From: Rodentibacter rarus | GTDB taxonomy: Bacteria > Pseudomonadota > Gammaproteobacteria > Enterobacterales > Pasteurellaceae | Assembly (NCBI RefSeq): GCF_001998965.1 | Contig: NZ_MLHJ01000036.1 | Location: 1 to 64,000, forward strand | Length of the DNA stretch: 64,000 bases | Direction of reading: 5' to 3' | Part shown: one piece after another, positions 36,151 to 47,200 of the stretch | Position numbering within the stretch: position 1 is the first letter of the stretch | Layout: the number at the start of each line of letters is the position of its first letter | Program-made: the position numbers and the translations under genes | The notes under the pieces: generated by a model | The model's database searches: none | What the model was told of the DNA's origin: nothing | The model's input: only the letters and a program-made list of their open reading frames with translations

Positions 36151-37446
36151 ATGTTAGAACGACTTTTCAAATTGCGTGAAAAAGGGTCGAACCCGAAAAC
36201 CGAAATTATCGCCGGGATCACCACCTTTTTTACCATGGTTTATATTGTCTTTGTCAACCCATCCATATTAGGCGATGCCGGTATGGACAAACAAGTGGTG
36301 TTTGTGACAACCTGTTTAATTGCCGGTATAGGGACAATGGCGATGGGATTATTCAGTAATCTGCCTATCGCCCTTGCACCGGCAATGGGGCTGAATGCTT
36401 TTTTTGCTTATGTAGTGGTCGGTAAATTAGGCTACTCATGGGAAATTGGCATGGGGACGATTTTCTGGGGATCGGTCGGGTTATTGGTGCTTACCCTGTT
36501 GCAAGTGCGTTATTGGCTAATGGCGTCGATCCCCTTGAGTATTCGTGTGGGAATCGGTGCGGGGATTGGATTTTTCATCGCATTAATTGGTTTTAAAAAT
36601 ATGGGATTGGTGGTCGCCAATCCTGCCACATTAGTGGCGCTGGGGGATTTACACGATCCTAAAGTACTACTGGGTGTATTGGGCTTTTTCATTATCGTGG
36701 TATTGGCTGCCCGCAACATTTTTTCAGGGGTATTGATCTCTATTGCAGTGGTCACCGGGCTTGCCCTTTGGTTAGATGATAATGTGATGTTCAACGGCAT
36801 TATTTCTCTGCCTCCGGCATTAGATACGGTGGTGGGTAAAGTGGACATTGCCGGTGCCTTAGACACCGCATTACTTGGCATTATTTTTTCATTTTTATTA
36901 GTCAATTTATTCGACTCTTCAGGTACTTTATTAGGCGTAACCGATAAAGCCGGCATTAGTGACGAACAAGGTCGCTTTCCAAAAATGAAACAAGCCTTAC
37001 TGGTGGACAGTATGAGTGCCGTGGGCGGTTCCTATATCGGTACTTCAGCCATCAGTACTTATATCGAAAGTGGGGCAGGCGTTTCCGTGGGCGGGCGCAC
37101 CGGTTTAACGGCGGTGACCGTGGGGGTGCTATTTTTACTGACGATTTTCTTCTCTCCACTCACCGCTGTCGTGCCAACTTATGCCACGGCCGGTGCATTG
37201 GTTTATGTGGGGATTTTAATGGCATCCAGCCTCATTCGTGTGTCATGGGATGATTTAACGGAAGCCACTCCAGCATTTATCACCGCCGCAATGATGCCTT
37301 TCACTTACTCCATCACGGAAGGCATCGCCTTTGGCTTCATTAGTTATTGTATTATGAAAGCCTGTACCGGTCGCATTAAAGAAATCAACGCCCCGGTTTG
37401 GGTGGTGTCCCTTTTATTTATTGCGAAATTTGTTTGGGTGGGATAA
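36151..37446 (+). CDS. NCS2/AzgA-family purine permease
   Basis: Proton-coupled nucleobase importer, most like the adenine/hypoxanthine/guanine group (AdeP/GhxP). The 431-residue protein has about 12-14 membrane helices and the family motifs APAMGLNAFFAYVVV, NLFDSSGTLLGV and IGTSAISTYIESGAGVSVGGRTG. Likely substrate is adenine or hypoxanthine/guanine rather than uracil or xanthine, judged from the family. It is followed by its own terminator. Confidence 0.92.
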   Translation: MLERLFKLREKGSNPKTEIIAGITTFFTMVYIVFVNPSILGDAGMDKQVVFVTTCLIAGIGTMAMGLFSNLPIALAPAMGLNAFFAYVVVGKLGYSWEIGMGTIFWGSVGLLVLTLLQVRYWLMASIPLSIRVGIGAGIGFFIALIGFKNMGLVVANPATLVALGDLHDPKVLLGVLGFFIIVVLAARNIFSGVLISIAVVTGLALWLDDNVMFNGIISLPPALDTVVGKVDIAGALDTALLGIIFSFLLVNLFDSSGTLLGVTDKAGISDEQGRFPKMKQALLVDSMSAVGGSYIGTSAISTYIESGAGVSVGGRTGLTAVTVGVLFLLTIFFSPLTAVVPTYATAGALVYVGILMASSLIRVSWDDLTEATPAFITAAMMPFTYSITEGIAFGFISYCIMKACTGRIKEINAPVWVVSLLFIAKFVWVG

Positions 37447-37451
37447 TTTTA

Positions 37452-37478
37452 TGGGCGAACGGAAGGTTCGCCCTTGTT
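37452..37478 (+). terminator. Purine permease terminator
   Basis: GGGCGAAC (37453-37460) pairs with GTTCGCCC (37466-37473) around GGAAG, followed by TTGTTAT. Confidence 0.8.
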
Positions 37479-37507
37479 ATATTTGAAAGAAAACGGAGAG
37501 AGTTATT

Positions 37508-37864
37508 ATGCAACACATTCTTTTTATTATTCATTCCTCACCTTATGGTGACGAGCATTTTTTCAGTGCGCTACGCTTGGCATTACAATTGCAGGAACAG
37601 CATAAAAGTGCGGTCAATTTGAAGTTATTTTTAATGTCTGATGCGGTAAGTGGTGGGTTAGCGAAACAAAATCCGGCGGAAGGCTATCATTTACAGCAAA
37701 TGCTGGAAATTCTAACGGCGCAGGGGGCAATGGTAAAACTTTGCAAAACCTGCACTAACGCACGGGGGATCACGGATTTACCTTTGGCGGAAGGGGTGGA
37801 AATCGGCACATTGGTTGAGCTTGCCGATTGGACAGTTGAAGCGGATAAAGTGCTGAATTTTTAG
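37508..37864 (+). CDS. DsrE-family protein
   Basis: A 118-residue DsrE/YchN-fold protein with the family start ILFIIHSSPYGDEHFFSALRLAL and a Cys motif KLCKTCTNARG (about 78-88). In DsrE proteins that region carries the sulfur-transfer Cys. It may handle sulfane sulfur in the cytoplasm. GGAGAG precedes the ATG. It lies 46 bases upstream of the DUF2339 gene and could be co-transcribed. Confidence 0.85.
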   Translation: MQHILFIIHSSPYGDEHFFSALRLALQLQEQHKSAVNLKLFLMSDAVSGGLAKQNPAEGYHLQQMLEILTAQGAMVKLCKTCTNARGITDLPLAEGVEIGTLVELADWTVEADKVLNF

Positions 37865-37910
37865 TAAATGATGACTTTTTGACACTCATCACGGTGGTAA
37901 AGGATAAAAA

Positions 37911-40900
37911 ATGGAACTTATTGTTATCATTGTTGTGTTTTTGCTTTTGTATATTCCCTGTCAAATGGTAAAAAATGCGAAAATCTTTGATCAGATAGAT
38001 GAACTTAAAGCGCGTATCGATGATTTGGAAGCGCAATTAAACATCGTAAAGAATGCGGATTTTGCTCCTCACAGTATTGCTGAAAATGCTCGGGAGAAAT
38101 ATGGCGAAGTGGTTTCTTCACCGATGGAATCCGAAATTTCTTCGCTTGTTCATTCCAAACTATCAACCAAAAATCAAAATGAAACACCACTGCCATCACA
38201 AGGTGCGGTCAAAATTTCGGAAGTTTCTAAACCGACTTTGAATCACGCTGAAAGACAAGAAATCCACGAGGAAAAAACGGAAGACATTTCACCAAAATTG
38301 GAAACATCCAACCGGTTTTTTGCTTGGTTGCTCAAAGGCAACCCGATTGTGAAAGTGGGGGCGGTGATTTTATTTTTAGGATTAAGTTTTTTACTCCGCC
38401 TTGCCAGTGAATATATTTCATTTTCCATCGAAACCCGCTATGCAAGTGTGGCAGTTATCGGTGTCATTTCCACCGTTTTAGGTTGGCGATTACGCCATCG
38501 CCGTTATGATTACGCCTTGATATTGCAAGGATTGGGCATCGGTATTTTATACCTCACCTCACTTTCGGCGTTCAAATTACATCAACTTTTGCCAGCCTCC
38601 GTGGTGTTTTCCATTCAGGTTTTATTAGTCATCACCATGGTTGGTTTAGCGTTACGGCAAAATTCCCGTTTATTGGCGCAAGTGGCATTATTGGGCGGAT
38701 TAGCCTCACCGGTGTTGGTTTCTGACGGCAGCGGTAATTATTTGGTTTTATTCAGCTATTTAGCCTTACTGAATACCGGCGTTGCCTTTGTGGCTTGGTT
38801 TAAGACTTGGCGATCACTGAATTTAATCAGTTTTGTGGGTTCAACCGCTCTTATTCTAGCTTGGGGATGGAAATCTTACACGCCGGAATTATACCTGATT
38901 TGCCAGCTTTTCCTTGTTTACTATATTGCACTTTACACTTTTATCGTATGCCGTTTTGCCATACTACAAACACAATCACAAAAGGATTTTTCAGCGCAAT
39001 CGGATAATAATGCGACATTGAAACAACTCTGGTTAACTTGGCTTAGCGGTATAAAACGGGTAGGTTCATTAGATGGCAGCTTGCTATTCGGAAGTTCATT
39101 GACGGCTTTTGGTATGCAATATTCATTGGTGGAACATTTTCCCCAAGGTTTAATGTATTCCGCTTTTGCCTTTGCGTTGTTTTACACATTCTGTGGATTT
39201 TTAGTGGCAAAACGAACTGCACTTGGGGTGGTTTCGCAGGGAATGTCTCTACTGGGCTTGGTTTTTTTCACTTTGGGTATCGGCAACATTTTCAACGAAA
39301 CATTGAATAGATTTTTCTTATTAGGTATTGAAGGGAGCTTGCTTTATGTTTTTGGTGTGAAACAAAAAATGCCTTTAGTCCGCTTAAACGGTGTGGTATT
39401 GAGTCTAATTGCCCTGCTTTGTCAGTTAATTTACGCCCCTTTTGATCCTGTGATCAGTATCGCATTATTATTGCAAAGCCTTGTTATCCCCATTATGTGG
39501 GCTCATCATCGTAAACCTCAATCGGCATTGTGGGAAACCCGTGGTGTGATGGGTATCACTGCGTTACTGTTATATGGCGTGGTTTGGTATTTTGCCCAAC
39601 TTTATGCTTACGGCACGTTGAGTTATCAAAGTGCGGTCATTTTTGTCGTGATTTTTAGCTTACTCGGCGCATTTTGGCAATGGCGGAAAGCCAATCTTTT
39701 GGTCACGTTTTGGGTGTCTATGAGTTTCCTTTTCCCATTTTTTATTCATCTTATCGCTTTTCAAGTTGAAAATACCTCTCTCCTTTTAGAGAGGAAATTT
39801 TCCTACTCACCGGCTTTGTTAGCCCTTCATATTCATTGGATTTTTAATATTTCTATCAATGAATTTGTGAGATGGCTGGACACAATGTCGCTGTGGTTAG
39901 ATGGGGCTTTGGGAATTTCTGCCTTTATCGTGGGGTGGCTTGTTTCAAATCCGAAAAATTCATCTCTTCGAATCCACGAATTAGGCAGTTGGGCAAATCT
40001 TATTTATAGCGGCATAATGCTATGGCTGGTGCTTGATGGGTTAAGCGATGATTATTTGGGCGTGTATGGTGGAGTGAGCGTTGCCGTGAAGATTCTCATC
40101 ATTTTTGGCACGGGGGTGTTGCTTAATCCTTGGCTTCGCTGGAAACAGCTTGCGCAAACCCAAGTGGCATTTTTACCGATTTTTGTTTGTTGTTCATTAT
40201 TGTTGTTTTTAGATGAAATAAACCGGCATTTATTGGAAAATTTCTTCATATTGCTTACCGCAACAATCTTACACATTGCCACTATGCCAAATTGGAAAAC
40301 AATATTTAAGGGAAAATTACAGAAAATTTGGCATATTGGCGGGTTAAATTTCTTCATTTTGGCGTGGGCAATCTATTTTGTAGAATGGCTTGATTCAATG
40401 GATTATCGGCTATCCAAAACTTGGCTTGAATCAGCAAAAGTGGTAGTGCCGTTAATAGTCGGATTTGCCTTACTAAAATTACGCCAAAAACTGCAAAAAT
40501 GGGGAATAGAAACAATTTACTTAAACCAAGGATTTATTCCATCAATTGTTTTCTTATTTGTTGCCTTTATTTTGGGGTTAGCTCACAGTGGCGCCCCTTC
40601 CCCTTGGTGGTATATTCCTTTATTCAACCCTTTGGAGTTCTGTTCGATTGGGATTTTAGTGCTACTATGGCATTGGTATAAATGTGTCAATCAGGAGAAA
40701 ATAAAATTGGAATTTCTCTTTATTATCGGCGTAGCCGGTTGGTTGTCATTAAACGTGATGCTTATGCGTTTATGGCATTTTTATGGGGATATTCCGTGGT
40801 CTTTGGAGACGATGTTGCGCTCGTTTAGTTTGCAGGCTTCGCTTTCTATTTTATGGACATTATGTGCGATTACGCTTATGTACAAAGGCAATCGACTCAT

Positions 40901-41084
40901 GCATCGTACATTGTGGTTTATGGGTGCCGGGGTAATTTCCCTTGTCGTCATAAAACTCTTTATTGTAGAACTCAGTAACAGTGGTGGCATTGCACGCATC
41001 GTTTCCTTTATTGTAGTTGGGTTGCTATTGTTGGCTGTCGGCTATTTTGCACCGTTGCCAATGAAAGTGCAAAACGAAAAATAA
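37911..41084 (+). CDS. Large polytopic membrane protein (DUF2339)
   Basis: A 1057-residue protein. An N-terminal helix (about 1-20) and a short coiled coil (about 24-48) are followed by a hydrophilic linker, then more than 20 predicted membrane helices from about 140 to the end. The conserved opening of the membrane part (NPIVKVGAVILFLGLSFLLR, followed by ETRYASVAVIG) is the DUF2339 signature. The function of the family is unknown; the architecture suggests a transporter-like or envelope role. An imperfect AACCAACC/GGCTGGTT hairpin containing an uptake signal follows at about 41093-41121. Confidence 0.88.
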   Translation: MELIVIIVVFLLLYIPCQMVKNAKIFDQIDELKARIDDLEAQLNIVKNADFAPHSIAENAREKYGEVVSSPMESEISSLVHSKLSTKNQNETPLPSQGAVKISEVSKPTLNHAERQEIHEEKTEDISPKLETSNRFFAWLLKGNPIVKVGAVILFLGLSFLLRLASEYISFSIETRYASVAVIGVISTVLGWRLRHRRYDYALILQGLGIGILYLTSLSAFKLHQLLPASVVFSIQVLLVITMVGLALRQNSRLLAQVALLGGLASPVLVSDGSGNYLVLFSYLALLNTGVAFVAWFKTWRSLNLISFVGSTALILAWGWKSYTPELYLICQLFLVYYIALYTFIVCRFAILQTQSQKDFSAQSDNNATLKQLWLTWLSGIKRVGSLDGSLLFGSSLTAFGMQYSLVEHFPQGLMYSAFAFALFYTFCGFLVAKRTALGVVSQGMSLLGLVFFTLGIGNIFNETLNRFFLLGIEGSLLYVFGVKQKMPLVRLNGVVLSLIALLCQLIYAPFDPVISIALLLQSLVIPIMWAHHRKPQSALWETRGVMGITALLLYGVVWYFAQLYAYGTLSYQSAVIFVVIFSLLGAFWQWRKANLLVTFWVSMSFLFPFFIHLIAFQVENTSLLLERKFSYSPALLALHIHWIFNISINEFVRWLDTMSLWLDGALGISAFIVGWLVSNPKNSSLRIHELGSWANLIYSGIMLWLVLDGLSDDYLGVYGGVSVAVKILIIFGTGVLLNPWLRWKQLAQTQVAFLPIFVCCSLLLFLDEINRHLLENFFILLTATILHIATMPNWKTIFKGKLQKIWHIGGLNFFILAWAIYFVEWLDSMDYRLSKTWLESAKVVVPLIVGFALLKLRQKLQKWGIETIYLNQGFIPSIVFLFVAFILGLAHSGAPSPWWYIPLFNPLEFCSIGILVLLWHWYKCVNQEKIKLEFLFIIGVAGWLSLNVMLMRLWHFYGDIPWSLETMLRSFSLQASLSILWTLCAITLMYKGNRLMHRTLWFMGAGVISLVVIKLFIVELSNSGGIARIVSFIVVGLLLLAVGYFAPLPMKVQNEK

Positions 41085-41163
41085 GAAAAAAACCAACCGC
41101 ACTTTAAGTTGGGCTGGTTTGGGATTTTAATGGCTTGTGAAATCAAGCCATTATTTTTTCTCT

Positions 41164-41361
41164 CTATTTTTTACTTTCTATAGTGGCTTTGGCTTTTTCG
41201 TCCATTGTCACATTAATATTGTGATCGACCACCACATTCATATTGATGGTGATCCCTTCTTTGGGGGTATCCAGTTGAATGGTTGGTGTACAGCCTACTA
41301 ATAAGTTAAGGGAAAATAAAACCGTAAAGAAGTGCGGTCGATTTTTAAGGTGTTTTTTCAT
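41164..41361 (-). CDS. ynbE: YnbE-like outer-membrane lipoprotein
   Basis: A 65-residue lipoprotein: charged start, hydrophobic core and lipobox LLVGC, so Cys24 is lipidated. The mature part (TPTIQLDTPKEGITINMNVVVDH) matches YnbE. In E. coli YnbE stacks on the AsmA-like protein YdbH to complete an intermembrane lipid-transport bridge. The gene overlaps the end of ydbH by 17 bases. No ydbL follows, although ydbH-ynbE-ydbL is the E. coli order. Confidence 0.88.
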   Translation of the reverse strand: MKKHLKNRPHFFTVLFSLNLLVGCTPTIQLDTPKEGITINMNVVVDHNINVTMDEKAKATIESKK

Positions 41362-44080
41362 GTTCTAAGCGTTGATAAAGTCGATACTGTAAATTTTGTT
41401 CAAATTGTGCACCGTAGTCAATCATATTCCACAGTTCAAACATATTTTCTTGGTGATGATAATTTAATGTGATGGGGTGGTGCGTAGGGGTATTCACATT
41501 AAATCCTTTGATTGTGGCGTGTAAATTCATTTGCCCGTTAGCGGCGAGGTTCAGACCGGCATAAGCCTCTTCAAGTTCCATTTCTTTTAATAAATCCACC
41601 ATAACACTTTCAGTCCAACCCCCTTTTTTTAATCCGTTTACCACCTCATCGTCCAATTTTATCCGCATTTTATCACTTTGCTGTAACCTGCCATTGCAAA
41701 TCAGGCAAGCGGGATGATTTAGCCAAAAGGGAAGTGTGGCATTCATTCGCCCGGTTAAATGGACTTGCTGATATTGTGCCATTGCCATCACTTGGCTTAG
41801 ATCAATGTGATGTAATTTAACAGTGGCGATTTCATCTTGTGGAAAATTGAGTTTATCAAGGGTTAATTCGCCACCAAATAAACCGATTCTCACATTACTC
41901 AGGGTAAGTGGTTTTGCCTGAAAATTTGGATAAGTACCGGATAAACTAAAGGCTGCATTATTCAGGAATAATGCGCCTTTACGCATATTACGAACAGAAA
42001 CCTTAATTGGATTTTTAGCTGAATTTTGTAAAACATTATTCTGATAATTAACTGGGAAACGAATGTCTAAATCTTCAATTTCACCATTGGGAAAGGAAAG
42101 TCCGGCACTATAAAGTTGAACATTCCCGTTCATAGTAATCCCTTTATGATCAATATTAAAATTGCTTGTCCCTTTAATGTACCCATTATGAATTAACCAG
42201 CCCCATTGCTGTGGAAAAAGGGATTGGAAAACCTTAGCGGATTGTTTTTTCCAGCTGATTTCTCCTGTCAGGGTTTGATTTTCATAGCGGGCGAGTAAAT
42301 CAATCGGACCAAGGGGGCCTGCCTTTAAATCGCCTGCTACGTTAAAACGCCCAATACCTTCGCCATCAATACCAACGCCAAAAACAGGTTTGTTAAAACG
42401 TCCGCCATAATCAAAGGCAATCCAATCGGTTTTGGCTTGTAATAAACCACGAATATGGGATTTTTCATAATCCCAGCGTAGGCGGTCTTTCAGTTGCAAA
42501 GAAAGGGGCGCCATACTCACGCCGTTGGTATTCACTTTATTTGAAGAGGCGGTGAGTTGATTTAGTTCAATATAATGACCTTGCCAAAACCCCACCCCTT
42601 GCAGGTTGATTGGGGTTTTTAGGGTATGCCAATAAGCCTTGCCCTTAATTGTCCAATCCCATCGGTTATTGACCTTTTTTTCTTTATTTTGTAATTTTTG
42701 TTGAGGATCTTGTAATTCAAATACGGTTTTAATCCCGGCAATAAATTCATCCGCTTGTCCATCAAGCGTAAGATCAATATTGGAAAATTGTGCGGTGTTG
42801 CCTTGTAATGTCGCCAACAATCGACCGTCCAGCCCATATTGGGTGATTTGTACATTATCTAAAGGCAGCCGTAGGTGAATGTTTGAGCCCTGATGTTGAT
42901 TATCCATTTTAAAAATAGATCCGCTATTGAAGCGAAGTAAAGGGGCATCGAAGGTGCCACCGAGATGATAGGTTAAATTGGTGTGTGCTACCGTATTGTT
43001 ATAGCGTAAATCACCACGGGTTTTTAAATTAAAACGGATCTGATCTTGCTTTTCTCCCCCGCCAATTTCGCCATTTTCACCGGATATGACGATCTCACCT
43101 TTACCATATTCACCAAAGGTTTGTACGATGATATTGGTGTCAATTCCTAAGGGAAGCCAGCCTTTTTGTGGCGTGTGTAATGACAAGCCGAAAAAGCCTT
43201 TAATGGGTTGATAACCATCAAAGATCCAATAGAACGTTCCCCATGAAATGTCCAGTCCGTTTTGAGTAAAAATAAAGGGGACGTCTAATAATGGCGAATT
43301 TCTTGTGAGATCTTGTGCTTTAATCACGCCATTTTCCCCTTCCCAAGATAAGCTAGCCTCGCCGTGATTGACGGAAAAATGAGGATTTTGCCAGCTAAGG
43401 GCTATCTCGCCTTTAGGCTGTAATTGTTGGATTTCATCATTTAATTGAACAGTAAAATGGGACTGATAAGCTTGGTTTTCTTCTGCTTGGTAATGGAGTG
43501 TCCCCTGCCAAATAAACTGATTATCCTGAGGGAAAAGGGTAGATTGATGTTGTAATGTGAATCCTTTGTCATTTTGGGCGGATAAATTGAGCTGAAATTG
43601 ATCCCCATGGCGATTTGCCGTGGCGGAAATATCGGCATTGAGAATATCTTGAAAGAGAGGCGGAACAAGATCGCTTGCTTTTGAGAGTTGAAATTGCTTA
43701 ATCTGCATTTCAAAGGTGGGGATTGTGGCAAAAAGTGCGGTCAATTTTATCGGTGTTTTATCATAAGTTGAGGGCATTGCCTGAATACAGGCATAATCAA
43801 CCACCGCTTTTTCCACCACTAAATGGGGAGAAAGCCAACCCTCAAGCTGAATATTATGGAGATCAGCCAACGTACATTTTTCTGAATTGACTTGTAACCG
43901 AGAGAGGCTGAAACCTTGGGTATTGATCCTCCCATTATCGGCAAGTTGTACGGAATAATCAGGCGCAAGGAAATAATTTACTGTCTGTTCAATTTGTTTT
44001 GGTGTGATCCACCACGGTAAAGAAATTGTTCCGACTAAAAGTATCAACGCCAACAAGGCACAACAGCGACCCTTTCGCAT
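41345..44080 (-). CDS. ydbH: AsmA-like intermembrane phospholipid transport protein YdbH
   Basis: A 911-residue envelope protein: one N-terminal membrane helix (about 8-26, LLALILLVGTISLPWWI), then a very long repeating beta-strand region characteristic of AsmA-like/TamB bridge proteins (GEIALSWQNPHF, GGTFDAPLLRFNSGSIF). The C terminus is a DUF2875-type YdbH domain (GLFGGELTLDKL, LDLSQVMAMAQ-like segment). It is thought to move phospholipids from inner to outer membrane with YnbE. It overlaps ynbE and is divergent from recB. Confidence 0.9.
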   Translation of the reverse strand: MRKGRCCALLALILLVGTISLPWWITPKQIEQTVNYFLAPDYSVQLADNGRINTQGFSLSRLQVNSEKCTLADLHNIQLEGWLSPHLVVEKAVVDYACIQAMPSTYDKTPIKLTALFATIPTFEMQIKQFQLSKASDLVPPLFQDILNADISATANRHGDQFQLNLSAQNDKGFTLQHQSTLFPQDNQFIWQGTLHYQAEENQAYQSHFTVQLNDEIQQLQPKGEIALSWQNPHFSVNHGEASLSWEGENGVIKAQDLTRNSPLLDVPFIFTQNGLDISWGTFYWIFDGYQPIKGFFGLSLHTPQKGWLPLGIDTNIIVQTFGEYGKGEIVISGENGEIGGGEKQDQIRFNLKTRGDLRYNNTVAHTNLTYHLGGTFDAPLLRFNSGSIFKMDNQHQGSNIHLRLPLDNVQITQYGLDGRLLATLQGNTAQFSNIDLTLDGQADEFIAGIKTVFELQDPQQKLQNKEKKVNNRWDWTIKGKAYWHTLKTPINLQGVGFWQGHYIELNQLTASSNKVNTNGVSMAPLSLQLKDRLRWDYEKSHIRGLLQAKTDWIAFDYGGRFNKPVFGVGIDGEGIGRFNVAGDLKAGPLGPIDLLARYENQTLTGEISWKKQSAKVFQSLFPQQWGWLIHNGYIKGTSNFNIDHKGITMNGNVQLYSAGLSFPNGEIEDLDIRFPVNYQNNVLQNSAKNPIKVSVRNMRKGALFLNNAAFSLSGTYPNFQAKPLTLSNVRIGLFGGELTLDKLNFPQDEIATVKLHHIDLSQVMAMAQYQQVHLTGRMNATLPFWLNHPACLICNGRLQQSDKMRIKLDDEVVNGLKKGGWTESVMVDLLKEMELEEAYAGLNLAANGQMNLHATIKGFNVNTPTHHPITLNYHHQENMFELWNMIDYGAQFEQNLQYRLYQRLEHEKTP

Positions 44081-44217
44081 ATTTCCCCAATTATCCTGTT
44101 TTTACGACAGCTTATTGTAACCGAAATCATCATGATTAAAAAATCACTTTAGTGCATAGCCAAAGCAACAATTCCCCCCTAAAATAGCGTCTATTGAATC
44201 CCTCATTTGCGAAACTT

Positions 44218-47200
44218 ATGACAACATCAACACCGCTTAATCCTGTTTCATTGCCTTTAAATCAAGTGAGTTTGATCGAAGCCTCCGCCGGAACAGGAAA
44301 AACCTATACCATTGGTTCGCTTTATCTTCGCCTCTTGCTACAAGCTGGAGAAAAGCACTTTTCACGCCCGTTAAATGTGGAAGAAGTTTTAGTTGTGACG
44401 TTCACAGAAATGGCGACAGAAGAGTTAAAGCAAAAAATCCGTGAACGTATCACCGATGCCATTCAAAAATTATCGGCTTATGCGGAAACACAATCGGACA
44501 GTGCCTTTAAAAATGATGAATTTCTCAGTGAGCTTGCCCATTATATTGATGATATTCCGCTTGCTATTCAGCGGTTAAAATTAGCCGAGCAGAACATGGA
44601 TCTCGCCGCAATTTTTACCATTCATGGTTTTTGCCGCCGAATGTTGATGCAATATGCCTTTCATTCCGGGGTTCATTTTAATTTGGAATTAATGAAAGAC
44701 CAGTCGGATTTACTCAAACAATTTGCCAATGAATTTTGGCGGGAGAATTTTTATCCTTTACCTTTTGAAATGGCGAATTTTATTGCTCAAGAATTGAAAT
44801 CGCCGGATGAAGTTTTATCAATTTTAAAGGATAGTTTATCTAAAAATGTGGAGCCTGAGCTCAATAATCAACAAATTTTGCCTCCAAGTATTGATAAATT
44901 TTTAGAGAAAAATCTTAACGGATATTTTCAGAATGTGCAGGAATTGAAAATATTTTGGTTGCAAAATGTAGATGAAATTTCGGCAATCATTACTGAAGAA
45001 ATTACAAGAGAGTACCCGGATGATATATATCGCTCTTTAAGTCGTAATAGCTATACTGAAAAACTACTTGCCGCTCGGATAAAACAGGTTAATCAATGGG
45101 CAAATAATCTAAAAGATTATGAAATTAATTCAATATTAAAAGATTTTTTTCTTCAATCTTCTATCGCTCAAAAATACGAAAAACCGAGGTCAAACAGTAA
45201 AAATGAGAAAAAAGCCGCTAAACCTTTTTATGCGCCTATTTTTGTTGAATTAGAAAAACGGGTGAATGAATTAATTAAACCCGAATTACTTAGCAAACTT
45301 ATTCTCTATTATTACCGCCAAGGTATCCAACAAAAACTGCTCGAATATAAACATAATCACCCAGAAAAATCCTTTGATGATTTATTGCGATTACTTTATG
45401 AAGCCTTGCAGAGCGAACAAGGCGAGCAACTCGCTGAAATGATCCGCTTTCAATATCCTTTTGCGATGATCGATGAATTTCAGGATACCGATGCCCAACA
45501 ATATGGCATTTTTTCCAAAATTTACCGAGAAAATCAAGGGAACAACACCGGTTTTATTATGATTGGTGATCCTAAACAGGCGATTTATCGTTTCCGTGGC
45601 GCAGATATTTTTACTTATCTGAAAGCAGCAGAGCAGGCCGATGAGCGTTTTAATTTAATGAAAAATTACCGTTCCGAACAACGGCTTGTACAGGGAGTAA
45701 ACCAATTATTCCATTTTCCACAATCGCCTTTTATTTATGACAATATTGAATTTACACCGGTTGCTGCCCGAGCGGATCATCGCCAGTTTTATTTGAAAGG
45801 GGAATTGGAACCTGCCTATCGTTTTTATTTGACGGAAGAAAAAGAGGGAAAAATAGATAAAACCGCTCTTGCCCAAACTTGTGCCCTTTCCATTCAACAT
45901 TGGTTAAAAAGTGCGGCTGAAAATCAGGCGGTTTTTCAGGGCGAGGGAGAGAAGGACTGCCAACCCTTACAGGCAGCCAATATTGCCGTATTGGTGCGAG
46001 ATAAAAATGAAGCAGCCCTAGTGAAAAATGCATTACAACAACGGGGCATTGCTTCAGTGTTTCTTTCCGATCAAAGTAGCGTGTTTGATAGTCGTGTTGC
46101 GAAAGAATTAGTGTTGGTGCTAAAAGCCTGTTTGAGTGTGGCAGAACGCCCTATTTTAAATGCCATTGCTACCGCACTTTTCGGTTTGACGGCAGCTGAA
46201 ATTCACCAAATTCATCATAATGAACAAGATTGGCAACGCTGGGCGGATAGCTTTGCTAGCTATCAACAAACTTGGCAACGACAAGGCATCTTGCCTATGT
46301 TGCATCAACTTTTGCTTGAACAAGGTATCGCTGAGCGTTTGTTAAGTTTATCGACCGGTGAACGTGATTTAACGGATTTTTTACACCTTGCGGAAATTTT
46401 ACAGCAAGCCTCCGCATTAAATAATAGTGAGACGGCGTTACTGAGTTGGTTTGAAAAACAAATTCAAGGGGAGGGACGACAAGAGGCACAAATTCGTTTG
46501 GAAAGCGAGCGTCAGTTAGTCAAAATTGTCACCATTCATAAATCCAAAGGGTTGGAATATGATTTAGTTTGGCTACCGTTTTTAGCGCTACCAAGCCGTG
46601 ATCCCAACCAATCCGCTCAAATTAACCTCTATTACTCAGAGGATAAAGAGGCGGTGTTATGGGATATGGAAAATCGCCATTTGGATAAATTGACAGAGGA
46701 AACCTTTGCCGAAGAATTACGTTTGCTTTATGTGGCGTTAACTAGGGCGAAATATCAAATGGCGTTTGCTTTGCCGGCACAATTTGATAAAAAATGGAAC
46801 CCGTTGCTTTATGTGCTTAGTCGTGGCGAAATTGGCAAAAATTCAACCCTGTCACAAATCTATTCAGCCCACTCGCTGCTTAATGAATTTAAAGCTAACA
46901 TACCGGATATAACCAGCGTTACCATTGAACCGGCGACACCATTCATTGAATTGCCTCCGCTGGCTTTTTCTTCGTCACAAGAGGGGTTTTCTGCGGCAAA
47001 ATTTCAAGGGGATATTGAACAAAATTGGCATATCACTAGTTTTACCGGCATTGAACAAAAACACCGTTGGATGCACTACCTCAATGAAAGTGCGGTAAAA
47101 AAATCCGCAGTTTTTGATGAGGCAAAAGATTACGATAGTCAAGCGACATCACAAAATACTTCAGAAATACTGACCGCACTTTCTGATGATAGCATCCCCT

